Assembly (NCBI GenBank): GCA_018873245.2
Contig: JAEMBT020000008.1
Location: 10,209,172-10,273,171 of the forward strand
DNA from: Archegozetes longisetosus
Taxonomy: Eukaryota > Arthropoda > Arachnida > Sarcoptiformes > Trhypochthoniidae
Reading direction: 5' to 3'
DNA length: 64,000 nt
Shown here: positions 1 through 12,133 of the stretch, piece by piece
Numbering within the stretch: the first letter of the stretch is position 1
Layout: every line of letters starts with the position of its first letter
Made by a program: the position numbers and the translations under genes
Notes under the pieces: generated by a model
Databases searched by the model: none
The model's input: only the letters and a program-made list of their open reading frames with translations
What the model was told of the DNA's origin: nothing

Positions 1-336
1 TACAATAATTTGGAATAACAAGTCTGTAACAATGTTCAGTAAAATGTTTACTTCGAAAATATTTCTATTCATTATGACTGAATTGTGAATGATTTAAACA
101 AATTGATGATTTATGAATCTATTAACTAATATAAGTTTAATCAAACGAATTTCATACTTAAGATAAAGACTTTGGAAAACGTAGGATTTCATGTTATTTG
201 TACTTTTATGTAAAATATTAGAGCGAAAAAGCTGGTTTGGAACGTATTTGTTTCCTCGATAGTACAATTTAACCTCGTCTTGTCAATACTAAATGCTAAT
301 ATTTATGGTAAAAAATCAACTTTAATAAAATAAAAA
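1..336. other. AT-rich intergenic DNA
   Basis: No open frame, RNA gene or repeat could be supported here. The sequence is uniformly AT-rich and ends where a dispersed repeat begins. Confidence 0.5.
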
Positions 337-618
337 ATTGAATTCTGTCCGCATTTAGCTTCATTTCTGACTACGGCACTGCTCTGAAGATCAAAAAATG
401 TGCTGCAACTTATTTACAGTAGGCTGAGAATGCTGATAACATTCACTCAAAATCGTATTATTAATTGAATTACTCTATTTCAAAAACTTCATTATGGAGC
501 AATAGATCTTTCTTTTTTATTTGATTTAAATATTTTTTGGCTAAGTTATTCGCATAAAATAGTTATCTCAATTGGGTTTGCTAATAGGAAAGAAAAGCTT
601 TTATAGATAGGTGCACCT
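337..618 (+). repeat. Dispersed repeat, copy A (MITE-like end)
   Basis: This stretch aligns along its whole length, in the same orientation, with 63577-63835 at the other end of the window. Shared blocks include ATTGAATTCTG, GGCACTGCTCTG and AATGTGCTGCAACT. It ends in the palindrome AGGTGCACCT, followed by TTCGGCGAA within 30 bases. The same terminus occurs inverted at 63298-63336. The family is therefore a transposon-like repeat with inverted ends. The left end of this copy was not found, so it is probably truncated or diverged. Confidence 0.7.
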
Positions 619-767
619 GTATGTATATTCGGCGAAGTGCAATTCGACGAAATGAGAATTCGGCGAAAAGAAATTCTGAGAAATGTTAAATTACCAATGA
701 AATCATGGATAAGAGTGCTGCAGAAGTATTATGGAGTATTAGAAAAGCTAACAAATGGACTGGTAGT

Positions 768-1389
768 CACTGCCGTAGCCAGCTTTTATGGTCTGGGGGG
801 GGGGGCTAAATGTCTGAAAATTCTCAGTTAAGCTTTATTTAATCAAAATTTAATACAATACAATTTTTCTGTTACAATGATTTTTACCAAATCCAATGGT
901 AAAATTATCTAAATTAATAGATAATGCAATTTCTCTTTCAATCGAAATAAGAGCCAAACCGTTTAATCTGTCATTAGACATCGAAATTCTCAAATAAGTT
1001 TTAATTCTTCTTAATGTTGAAAAACTCTTTTCACACGAAACATTAACACATCCTATAGTTGATGATATCTTAAAATACTTTAATAAATCTGGCATAGAGT
1101 TTGAATAATCAGTTAATTTTTCATAGACATTAAAAGTATCTTCGCATTCATAGAATAATAATTTTGAAGTTTCAGAATTTGACTTTAAATTTTCTAGATT
1201 CAAACAATAATGAGTAGCAAGAGGCTTCATAATTTCAAAGTTCATGAAATACTTGGATATTGGATAGCAAGCGCTAACTCCCATTAAAATATCTGTTAAT
1301 TTATTATCAAACCTTTGATTTAACTTAAACTTTGAAAAACCTTTGGGGGGGCTATAGCCCCCCTAGCCCCCCCGCTGGCTACGGCTGTG
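768..1389 (-). mobile_element. hAT element with TIRs and 8-bp target duplication
   Basis: The terminal inverted repeats are 16 bp: CACTGCCGTAGCCAGC at 768-783 and the complement of CACAGCCGTAGCCAGC at 1374-1389, one mismatch. The element is flanked by a perfect 8-bp direct repeat CTGGTAGT (760-767 and 1390-1397), the target duplication expected of the hAT superfamily. Inside is only the C-terminal part of a transposase on the minus strand. Runs of G and C lie just inside both ends (795-805 and 1345-1373). It is an internally deleted, non-autonomous copy. The intact duplication and near-identical ends suggest a fairly recent insertion. Confidence 0.88.
850..1284 (-). pseudogene. hAT transposase C-terminal fragment (dimerisation domain)
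   Basis: The 144-codon frame encodes the end of a hAT-family transposase. The diagnostic part is VSCEKSFSTLRRIKTYLR, the conserved hAT dimerisation segment, followed by a run resembling SNDRLNGLALISIER. The zinc finger and the catalytic core are absent, so it cannot be an active transposase. It lies wholly inside the element bounded by the inverted repeats at 768-783 and 1374-1389, which explains the truncation: an internal deletion fixed before or during transposition. Confidence 0.85.
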
Positions 1390-2198
1390 CTGGTAGTAAA
1401 TCTGATCAAAATTAAATAGCTTCTCAAATTATTTCAATTGAAAGGGCAATTATTATTTTAATTGTAACAATCATTAAATTTTATATAATCTTATTTAAAA
1501 CAATTTAGTTTTTCGAAAATAATCAATTCAACATAAATTAACTGGTTTTGATAATTAATTTACACCTTTTCAAATAATCTGTTAAGCTTTTAATAAATTT
1601 CCAAAGATTATCATTTCCAGAACTTTATTAAACTTCTTGTCATCACATATTAGTTTTTTGAGCGATTTGACAATTGATCTCGTTTTTAAAAGAGCCATCA
1701 TTTTTAATTTTCTTTGAAATCAACAGATATTACAAACGAAATATACGTTATTAGCTTATATTTTATATTATATAATCTTAAAATACTCTAAACCTTATAA
1801 TAAAAGATATTTAAATTTGCAGTAATTGAAAACTAAAATATGATCTATCAATAATACAAAGATTTATATAAGGCTTAGGTCTCAAAATAGATGAATATTG
1901 TTGTCGAAGATCTTGAAAATAGATAGAAGGTTAGAAAAAAGTAATAGATCGTTAAATTTTGATTGATTTATGGATCCAATTATTAGTTTCGAGTAGTGCA
2001 TGACTTAAGGCATTGTTAATAGAAGTGGGCATCAAAAGCTTGTAACAGCCCCAAACGGCTAGTCCTATAACCGAATATTTAATTGATTTTCGTATCAATT
2101 TTGAGGTCAATGAAGTTTCCGGTAATCTATTCAGACAAAAATTAAATATTCATTAAATAATTAGTTTAATAAACAATTAGTTAATTTGATGATTCAAT
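1390..2198. other. Intergenic DNA downstream of the TraB gene
   Basis: This holds the hAT target duplication at 1390-1397 and then AT-rich DNA. The right part will include the 3' UTR of the minus-strand TraB gene. No other coding signal was found. Confidence 0.5.
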
Positions 2199-4676
2199 TC
2201 AGTACTTGAGAAGAGGAGGTATATCTTCATCGGTAACTTTTCCCCACTGTTTGACTATTCCGGGCACGTGACCGATACCAACAACACCAACCACAACAGC
2301 AGGCTTTATGCCATTGGGTGAGTTCATATTGGGAATTGGCGATGAGGCCAGCCATAGAGAATATGCTAGATAAATATCTCTTTCATGAACGAAAACATTA
2401 CTGAGTGCTGGAAATTCACCGGTCATCTCCGCCAACATTTCCTTAATTCAGATTAAAATTAACAATTCATTTAATAATCAAGTTCATTTACAAATCAAAT
2501 TGATTGATCAATACCTCCAGCAGATCTCTTTGTTTGCACTTTTCGACTTCTTCTTTACTGATAGTTTCGTTATTAAAAATAATACCAAAAGCGAGCTTCA
2601 GTTTTTGCCATACACTTAGTGATGATATGGCACGACGTAATGTGATGTGAACCGGACGGTCACCCAAATGAACAACACAACCAGGAACTCGATTTGCCTT
2701 AAGATTAGAAAACAATTAGACTTGAAGCTAATTAACTTCATTTTAAAATTTATAAAATATTTCAATCAATTAAATGTCTGATAAGGCTTTTGCACGAAAC
2801 TGTCTCTATTGTAAATGAAGCTAACATTTGAATCTAAGGTACAAACAAAACGCATGAAAACTGACATAATCAAAACTAAACCTAAAAGTATTGTTGCAGA
2901 GCGTGATCTCTGACAATACAACTGCAAGTCATATTCTTATTCAAATAAAGCCATGGTTTATATAATAGAGAGTAAGAATCGACAATCTAAACTTAAGTAT
3001 AAAATATAGCTGCAGGACTTAATCTGAACAAATGCAGACAGAGTTCGACACTTGAGGTTGAAAAGGTAAATTTGTAGTGATAAAAAATGTTTCATACCTC
3101 TTGAAAAGCTCTTCTAAACTCTCCACCTGGAGCCATACCTAACTCTTTTGTCAAATGTGCCGACAAACTCAATAAAAGCATATACATTATACCTTGAACT
3201 ACTCCATACTATAATAGAAACAAGAATTATAGTTAATTATTGTAAACCAATGTCTATATAATTCAATGTGAATTATTTAATAAAGTTAATTGCATATACT
3301 TACTTCTTGTATATTTCGCCTCATTTTGGCGATCCCCATAGTCTTCGATTCTTCCATTATTGACTTCTCATCAAATGATAATATACTTAACCGACTTTCG
3401 CATAGCTCCAGTACAACTATATTCGGCTGAGTTCTTCTTATTGTCTGAAACAAATCAATAAACAAATAAATCAATAATATGTAAATAATAACCTTAAAAA
3501 CAGCTCAACAAACACAACAGAAGATTAAACCAAAGCTCTATTAAATTCAATTACAGCACGATCAATGAAGAAATAAAATTATTACAGAAATAGGTTAAAT
3601 CTAAAATATAATGAGTCGAATGAATCAATAGAATGCTATTGAAGACATTCAAATAAGTCGGTACAAACATTGCATAAAATATAACAAAATGAGATTAAAA
3701 TCTAGAATATGTATTGAAGGATAAATACATTGCATAAAATATAATAAAACGAGATTAATATCTAGGGAATAATAAGGGAAGGATAAATACTTCGCTGACG
3801 TCTTGTTGACTCTTCTCGCTGAAGTGTGCGGTTCCGATCAAATAGATTTTGGCCCCATTGGGACCGTCTAGAACAGTGACAGTATCTGGAAGTAATCCTA
3901 CATTCATGTCACCACTAGTTGGAAGCAATTTAGGAAACTCTTCATCACTTCTAAACTGTTGTGCGAATTCAATCCTATTTTCATCCACACTATTGTCCTG
4001 AGAAATTGTCTCTTCGTCACAATAACATCCGTTATCATCAGATATCTGCTCCTCGCTTTCTGTCTCAGCTGTTTCTTCATTATTCATATCATTAGTTGAA
4101 AGTTTTTCTTCGTTTTGAGTGCTTTCATCGATTAATTGATCTAAAAATGTATTTAATATACTTTATTTACAAAAGAGATATCAAGTTATGCCATTGAATG
4201 TCATGTTATTCAATCAATTTTTTCATGCGAATCACAACTAAGAAACCAAAAGAATGTTTGTATAGTATTTCATAAAAATTAGTCGCAAATGTAGACATTT
4301 TCATATGAGGTCAAAAGTCTATTAGAGATTCAAATGAGAAAAAGTTATCGAAATGTAGCTTAACTTAGTAGAAATTATCATATAAAAAATAGTACTTTTC
4401 TTACTTATCAATCAGAAACAAGTCTACTTAAGTAAAAGTATTACAAATCCTTGGCATCAATAGAAATCAAATTACAAATAGTTTAAACGCTATTAGAAAT
4501 CAAAACAAACTTTTAATTAAAATAAGACAAATAAAAAACAAACCATTGATGTTATAATCAGATTGTTGATCAGAATTAAAACTATTTTCTTCCTGTTTTA
4601 ATCCATTTTGATGACCATCTAAATGGTAGTTATTTTCAATAGAATTATTTATTTCTTTATTAATGATCGTTTCCAT
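2199..4676 (-). CDS. TraB-domain protein (TRABD-like), six exons
   Basis: I assemble six exons, in transcript order 4676-4544, 4140-3791, 3444-3304, 3208-3098, 2697-2515 and 2441-2199. All introns are GT-AG, the phases match, and the total of 1161 nt gives 386 residues. The N-terminal 130 residues are acidic and low in complexity. The TraB domain follows: IYLIGTAHFSEKS (about residues 142-154), NIVVLELCESR, GMAPGGEFRRAF, HLGDRPVHITLRRA and GVVGIGHVPGI near residue 360. These match the order of motifs in animal TRABD proteins, a family related to bacterial TraB and to the TIKI metalloproteases; the molecular role of TRABD itself is poorly defined. The GTAH and GxGHxxG histidines are present. 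The protein ends soon after GHVPGI, with no long C-terminal tail. The start is uncertain: an upstream ATG at 4780 is out of frame by one base. Confidence 0.88.
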
Positions 4677-5336
4677 ATTTTCGTTTTGAACAGTAACAGA
4701 TTCATCACTTATTAGGGAATTTTGTCATGTTTTTCATTATTTTCATCATTTTCTAATAGCTTTAAGTTTTCAGAAGACATCTTAGGATTGGATATATGAT
4801 GAGATTACTATTTAGTACTAAAAAAATTATTTTTGAAAAATAAACACTAATGATTTGGTCATTCAATGGAAGTGTAATTTCAGATGAAATTTTATGTTTA
4901 GCCAAAAACGCGTCACTATCACAAGTCATTTATTTAGAGTGCTTTCAGTGACACCTGCTTTTGTATGCGATCTATACGTTTGAAAAACTTTTCACTCATT
5001 CAAGCTCTGATAAAACTTTTCTAGTCAAGTTTCCAGCTGATAGTGCATTAATCATCAGTATAATTAAGGAAAAACTTTCAATTACTGACTAATACAATTA
5101 GATTTAATGAGAAAATAGATTATGATTAAATTCAAGTTTATATAAAATGTAATATTTATTTAGAAATCTTATAATTTGATTAGACTCATTACAAGTATGA
5201 GAAATGATTTTTATCTAATAAAAACATTAATAAATTGACTAAATGTTAATGCAAGTGTTATGTTAAAAGTTAAAAAAAAAACTTGAACTAATCAATTATA
5301 ATAAATTTAATCTCAATACAAATTTTCATAACTTCG
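4677..5336. other. Intergenic DNA between TraB and Cys-TGR genes
   Basis: The left 100 bases could be 5' coding or UTR sequence of the TraB gene: from the ATG at 4780 about 22 codons are open before a stop. The right part is the 3' UTR of the Cys-type TGR. I searched it on the minus strand for an AUGA/GA quartet with a helix and A-rich loop like the SECIS of the other copy and found none. Confidence 0.5.
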
Positions 5337-8246
<2,910 letters not shown>

Positions 8247-9008
8247 TTCATTGATTCTCTACTGAGTTATGCCTTAAGTACTGAAAGCTCAGTCCGATTG
8301 TTTAACGTGATATAAGTTGATTCTCATGAGTTGACGCAATGTTTAGCTTATTAGTGTCATTAAAACTTGAATTTTGCTTAGAAATCCCAATGACGTCAGT
8401 TTTAGATTTAAACCTACTTTTCAATAACGGCAGCGTCGCAGTCAGCTGTTTTGGACGTCATGCTAGTAGAGGTCTCCGCTTTTGTTTTAATAGATATTAC
8501 TGCATAATAGCAGTAAAGCATTGATAGATCACTAATAAAAAGCTTTTAAAGTATTTAAGTCGTTTAACAATAATATAGTTTTGATAACTGCAAAAGTGTC
8601 CTCTTACGAACTGTTGAATCTCAAACAAAAATCAATGAGTGTTTCAATTACGTATTAGATAATAATTATTAATATGGTTTTAGTTTCAAACTCAAGTAGT
8701 GTTCAAACGATCAATGATTAGTAGGTCCATGTCAATAAATGAAATAAGAGTTAAGATTCCATACGGAATCGAAGCTAAACGTCTTGGCTGGCCTTTTATG
8801 CACAAAGGATTAATGAGTTAGTGTCCTGTTAAGCTTTGATAAGAGTTTATATTTTCTTTTAATCAAGTAACGTTCAAATCATTTGAGTTTCTGAAACGCA
8901 AGTGATATATTAGTATTTCATCGTTATGATATACAATTGGCAAACCCACTATCCCTTAGTATGCATTATATATCATCGTCAGTAAACGAATCTAACAAGG
9001 GAAGTGTA
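8247..9008. other. Upstream region of Cys-TGR
   Basis: This contains the presumed promoter and 5' UTR of the minus-strand TGR gene, including the CRE-like site, then AT-rich DNA up to a foldback element. A short open frame at 8339-8524 has no recognisable similarity and is not called. Confidence 0.45.
8391..8398. promoter_or_regulatory. Possible CRE-like site upstream of Cys-TGR
   Basis: TGACGTCA, the full palindromic cAMP-response/ATF site, lies 145 bp upstream of the Cys-TGR start codon, where a promoter would be expected. A partial copy, GACGTCAT, lies near 8455. An 8-bp match can arise by chance, so this is only a candidate. Confidence 0.3.
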
Positions 9009-9295
9009 TGACCACAAAGTGACGAGTTTTGAAAATATTTTTACTATCAACTAGTTATGATATGAGATGATCATAAATGCTATTCAAATCGGCTGACCTG
9101 CACAAGAGCACAATCTATTAACTTTTGAAAATTGTTAATTAATGTAAAACTGAATAGCATTTTCTATGTGGCTAGCAAAATTTTGAGTAACCTAAAGCAA
9201 AATAAATACAAGTTAGAGTGACTAATCATGCACATATGTATGAATGATAGGATGGTTACATGGAAATCTCAAATTTCTGTTATATTTCAATTATT

Positions 9296-9466
9296 AAAGT
9301 ACATCTCAATTAGGATTACCATTTCAAGCTTTTAATTGTATTTTTTTCTAGCCATGCACTTATAGAAATTAGTTTATAATCAAGTACAAGACTTGTACAC
9401 TTAGTGTATGGTTAGGAAAAATACAATTAAAATCTTGAAACTGTAATCCTAATTGAGATGTACTTT
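9296..9466. repeat. Inner hairpin within foldback element
   Basis: AAAGTACATCTCAATTAGG at 9296-9314 and its complement ending at 9466 bound an inverted repeat with arms of about 50 bp, separated by roughly 70 bp. It may be a further MITE insertion or part of the original foldback. No clear target duplication was seen. Confidence 0.65.
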
Positions 9467-9478
9467 GAGAATTTCAAG

Positions 9479-9984
9479 TAGTGATGTATAACTTAAGACT
9501 AAGAATAAGACTAAGCAAAATAAGACATATTAAAATCGTTTGGCTTAAGACTAAGACTAAGTCAGACAAATGATTTTTGGATTTTCAAATTAAGACTAAG
9601 ATAAGAGAAACATATTTATAAGAGTAAGACTAAGACAAAGTCAGAAGTTTAGATACAAATATGGTCATTTAATCCATTAGAAATGATTCATTTTTTGAAG
9701 TTTTCAATTATAAAACCATTTGTAAATCATTAGATAAACAATTGCACTCCTATTGCAATACATTTTAATAGTGAATGTCTTTGCGCTTAGTTTTGTTTTG
9801 TTAGTCTATTCATCATTTTATGAAACATATTAGATAATCAAAAATTTCAAAATGTTATAATATATGCTATAAAGAGATAACTAGCACAAGTAGTAAGACT
9901 AAGACTAAGACTAAGCAAAACGAAAATTTTTGACTATAAGACTAAGACAAGAGAAATTAAAAATCTCTAAGCTATACAACACTA
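9479..9984. mobile_element. hAT-type MITE nested in the foldback, 8-bp TSD
   Basis: The ends are inverted repeats, TAGTGATGTATAACTTA at the left and the complement of TAGTGTTGTATAGCTTA at the right. Perfect 8-bp duplications ATTTCAAG flank it at 9471-9478 and 9985-9992, which fits the hAT superfamily. The interior carries many copies of the hexamer TAAGAC (about 9490-9660 and 9893-9955). It has no coding capacity. Its duplication interrupts the loop of the surrounding foldback, so it arrived later. Confidence 0.82.
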
Positions 9985-10234
9985 ATTTCAAGTAACGATT
10001 GAATCGTTCATACATATGTGCATGATTTGCCACTCTAACTTGCATTTAATTTGCTTTAGGTTACTCAGAATTTTGATAATCATATAATAAATACTATTGA
10101 GTTTTGTATTGATTAACAATTTCAAAAGTTAATAGATTGTGCTCTTGTGCAGGTCAGCCGATTTGAATAGCATTTATGATCATCTCATATCATAACTAGT
10201 TGATGGTAAAAACATTTTAGTCACTTTGTGGTCA

Positions 10235-10718
10235 GATATTTCTCTTGTAAGACTTGAAAGCAATAACAGTGACATAAATCCTACGATTTTAGTACCTAAA
10301 ATGCTTAAAAATTACTTATCTCAAAGATTCACTCAAAAGATAATGTATAAATTATTTTAAAAGTTAATTAAATCTGTATTAAAATTTTAATACTTTGAAA
10401 ATATAAATTGTACTTAATTGTTTTCTTTATATTGAACAAACTAATATAATTCGTGATAATAAAGTATTATTTCTCGAGATTAAAGGCTTTAAAAATTTTT
10501 AATGAATTCTTGATCTTGTGGCAATGGTTTCTCCACTAAAAAGAATAGATTAAAGACTAGTCTTTTTAAATCAAGGTCCGGAAAAGGATGTGTAATAATT
10601 TCCTAATCAAAAAAATTATTAAAATGTTACAATTATATGAAAAAACGGACCATTTGCTCTAGAAGAGGTAATTCGTGAACTTATGAAAATTACACAACTG
10701 GGAGAACTAAACTACTTT
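10235..10718. other. Intergenic DNA between two foldback elements
   Basis: AT-rich; no coding frame or repeat recognised. Confidence 0.5.
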
Positions 10719-11232
10719 GGTATACTATAGATTAGGCCCAATCTCAGGTCAATTTGAAAAAGAAACTATTCCGCTTATTTCGAGGGCACTGGATACGAAT
10801 ATGAAGATCTCGACCATCGGAAGTGAATAGATTACAAGTTATGGGGTTACGAGTAGAAATTTTATACTGGGAGTCTATAGAAAAATTGCTTTCTTCGATG
10901 GAGTTCTATGGCAACAAATGATTAGATCCAATTTCAACATTAATTATGGTCATATTAGGTTCGGTTAATTGATGATGGATTGGATTAAGTTTGGTTAATT
11001 TGACTAAAACTAAAGTTAAATTGAAGCATTTGTTGCCATTGGAACTCTATTGAAAAGAAACGATCTTTTTTCACATGGACTTCATAAAATTTCTATTCAG
11101 AATCCCATAACTTGTGAACTATTCATTTCCGGTTGTCGAGACTCTCATATTCGTGTTCAGCGCCCTCGAAATAAATATAATAGTTTTTTTTCAAGTTGAC
11201 CCGAAATCGAGCCTAATCTATAGTATACTCCG
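10719..11232. mobile_element. Foldback (palindromic) element, about 205-bp arms
   Basis: 10719-10920 is repeated inverted at about 11025-11232. The ends are GTATACTATAGATTAGGC and its complement. Inner matches include CGAGGGCACTGGATACGAAT against ATTCGTGTTCAGCGCCCTCG, and CAACAAATG against CATTTGTTG next to the spacer. The spacer of about 100 bp is AT-rich. It encodes nothing. It is a MITE or foldback unrelated in sequence to the one at 9009-10234. Confidence 0.82.
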
Positions 11233-12133
11233 GTAATTAATATAGTCAATCTAAAATTTTCGGGCATAAAATCACTGAAAAAAGTGCGAAAAAACCTCAA
11301 AGTATAGGATTGACTCTGTATAAAAAATAAAAATACGGTCAATCACTTTTATATCGAGATAACACCTCCTTACACACGAGGTTTAGACCAAAGGATAGAA
11401 ATGAATGATTTTAGCTTTAATGGCTATTATCAAACATTCAATAAATTAGTTAATATAATAGAATTTAAACTTGCAAAAGTTAAGGAAGTTTCTGGAATTG
11501 TGATGAAAAAATAAGAACTTTATTGAAAGAAGGAAGAAATAGTCTCCCGGAAAAACTCGTCCTGATTCCTTATCATAAGAATGCGCTTTTTTAAATATAA
11601 TTTTACTAGCGGATTATATATTAAACTCATAATAATACATTTTTGCTACCTTTAAAAAATTGTTGCATAGCAAGACGTGATGTCTTAAATACCAATAATA
11701 GATTTTTACGGATAAATTAATAAAAAAATATAATCTAAACGCACAAACATATGTTATTAACGAGAAGAATGTAGAGAATACATCGTGATAGTATATATGA
11801 ATTTCTGAGAAGCTGATCTCATATTGAAGTGAAGAAGGTGACAAAATATTAAGGAAGCGTTGTTAATAAGATATAAAGGTAATTCTTAAGTAAGTATGAG
11901 ATAAAATTTCAAAATATGAGAGGATATGAAAGTATTTAAGAAAATAGATACATAAGATTTGAGATATAAGTGCATAAAAACACATGAAAACTATAAGTGA
12001 GTGGATATAAGTTTCACTATATTCGAGAATAAATATGAAGTTATCTGTTAAAGAATCTTTCAAGCTCTTATTGTCTCAATTAAATGTAAAATACTAGTAG
12101 TAAATACATGGCTAAAACCATATTAATTTTCAC
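11233..12133. other. Region downstream of the NB-ARC-TPR gene
   Basis: AT-rich. Two short minus-strand open frames (11614-11844 and 11863-12063) are Tyr/Phe/Ile-rich translations typical of AT-rich noncoding DNA and are not called. The part next to 12133 is presumably the 3' UTR of the minus-strand gene. Confidence 0.45.

Larger units (their letters stand above)
9009..10234. mobile_element. Long foldback element with nested insertions
   Basis: The first 242 bp (9009-9250) reappear inverted at 10003-10234 with high identity; for example GACCACAAAGTGAC at the left end matches GTCACTTTGTGGTC at the right, and AATCGGCTGACCTGCACAAG matches its complement near 10145-10165. Between the arms lie a second inverted repeat (9296-9466) and a separate MITE (9479-9984). 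Removing the MITE leaves an element of about 710 bp made largely of inverted repeats. No transposase is encoded. It is a non-autonomous foldback element of unknown superfamily. Confidence 0.82.

Noticed and set aside
11614-12063. Two short minus-strand frames after the NB-ARC-TPR gene
   Set aside because: Tyr/Phe/Ile/Ser-rich translations of AT-rich DNA without homology or gene structure.
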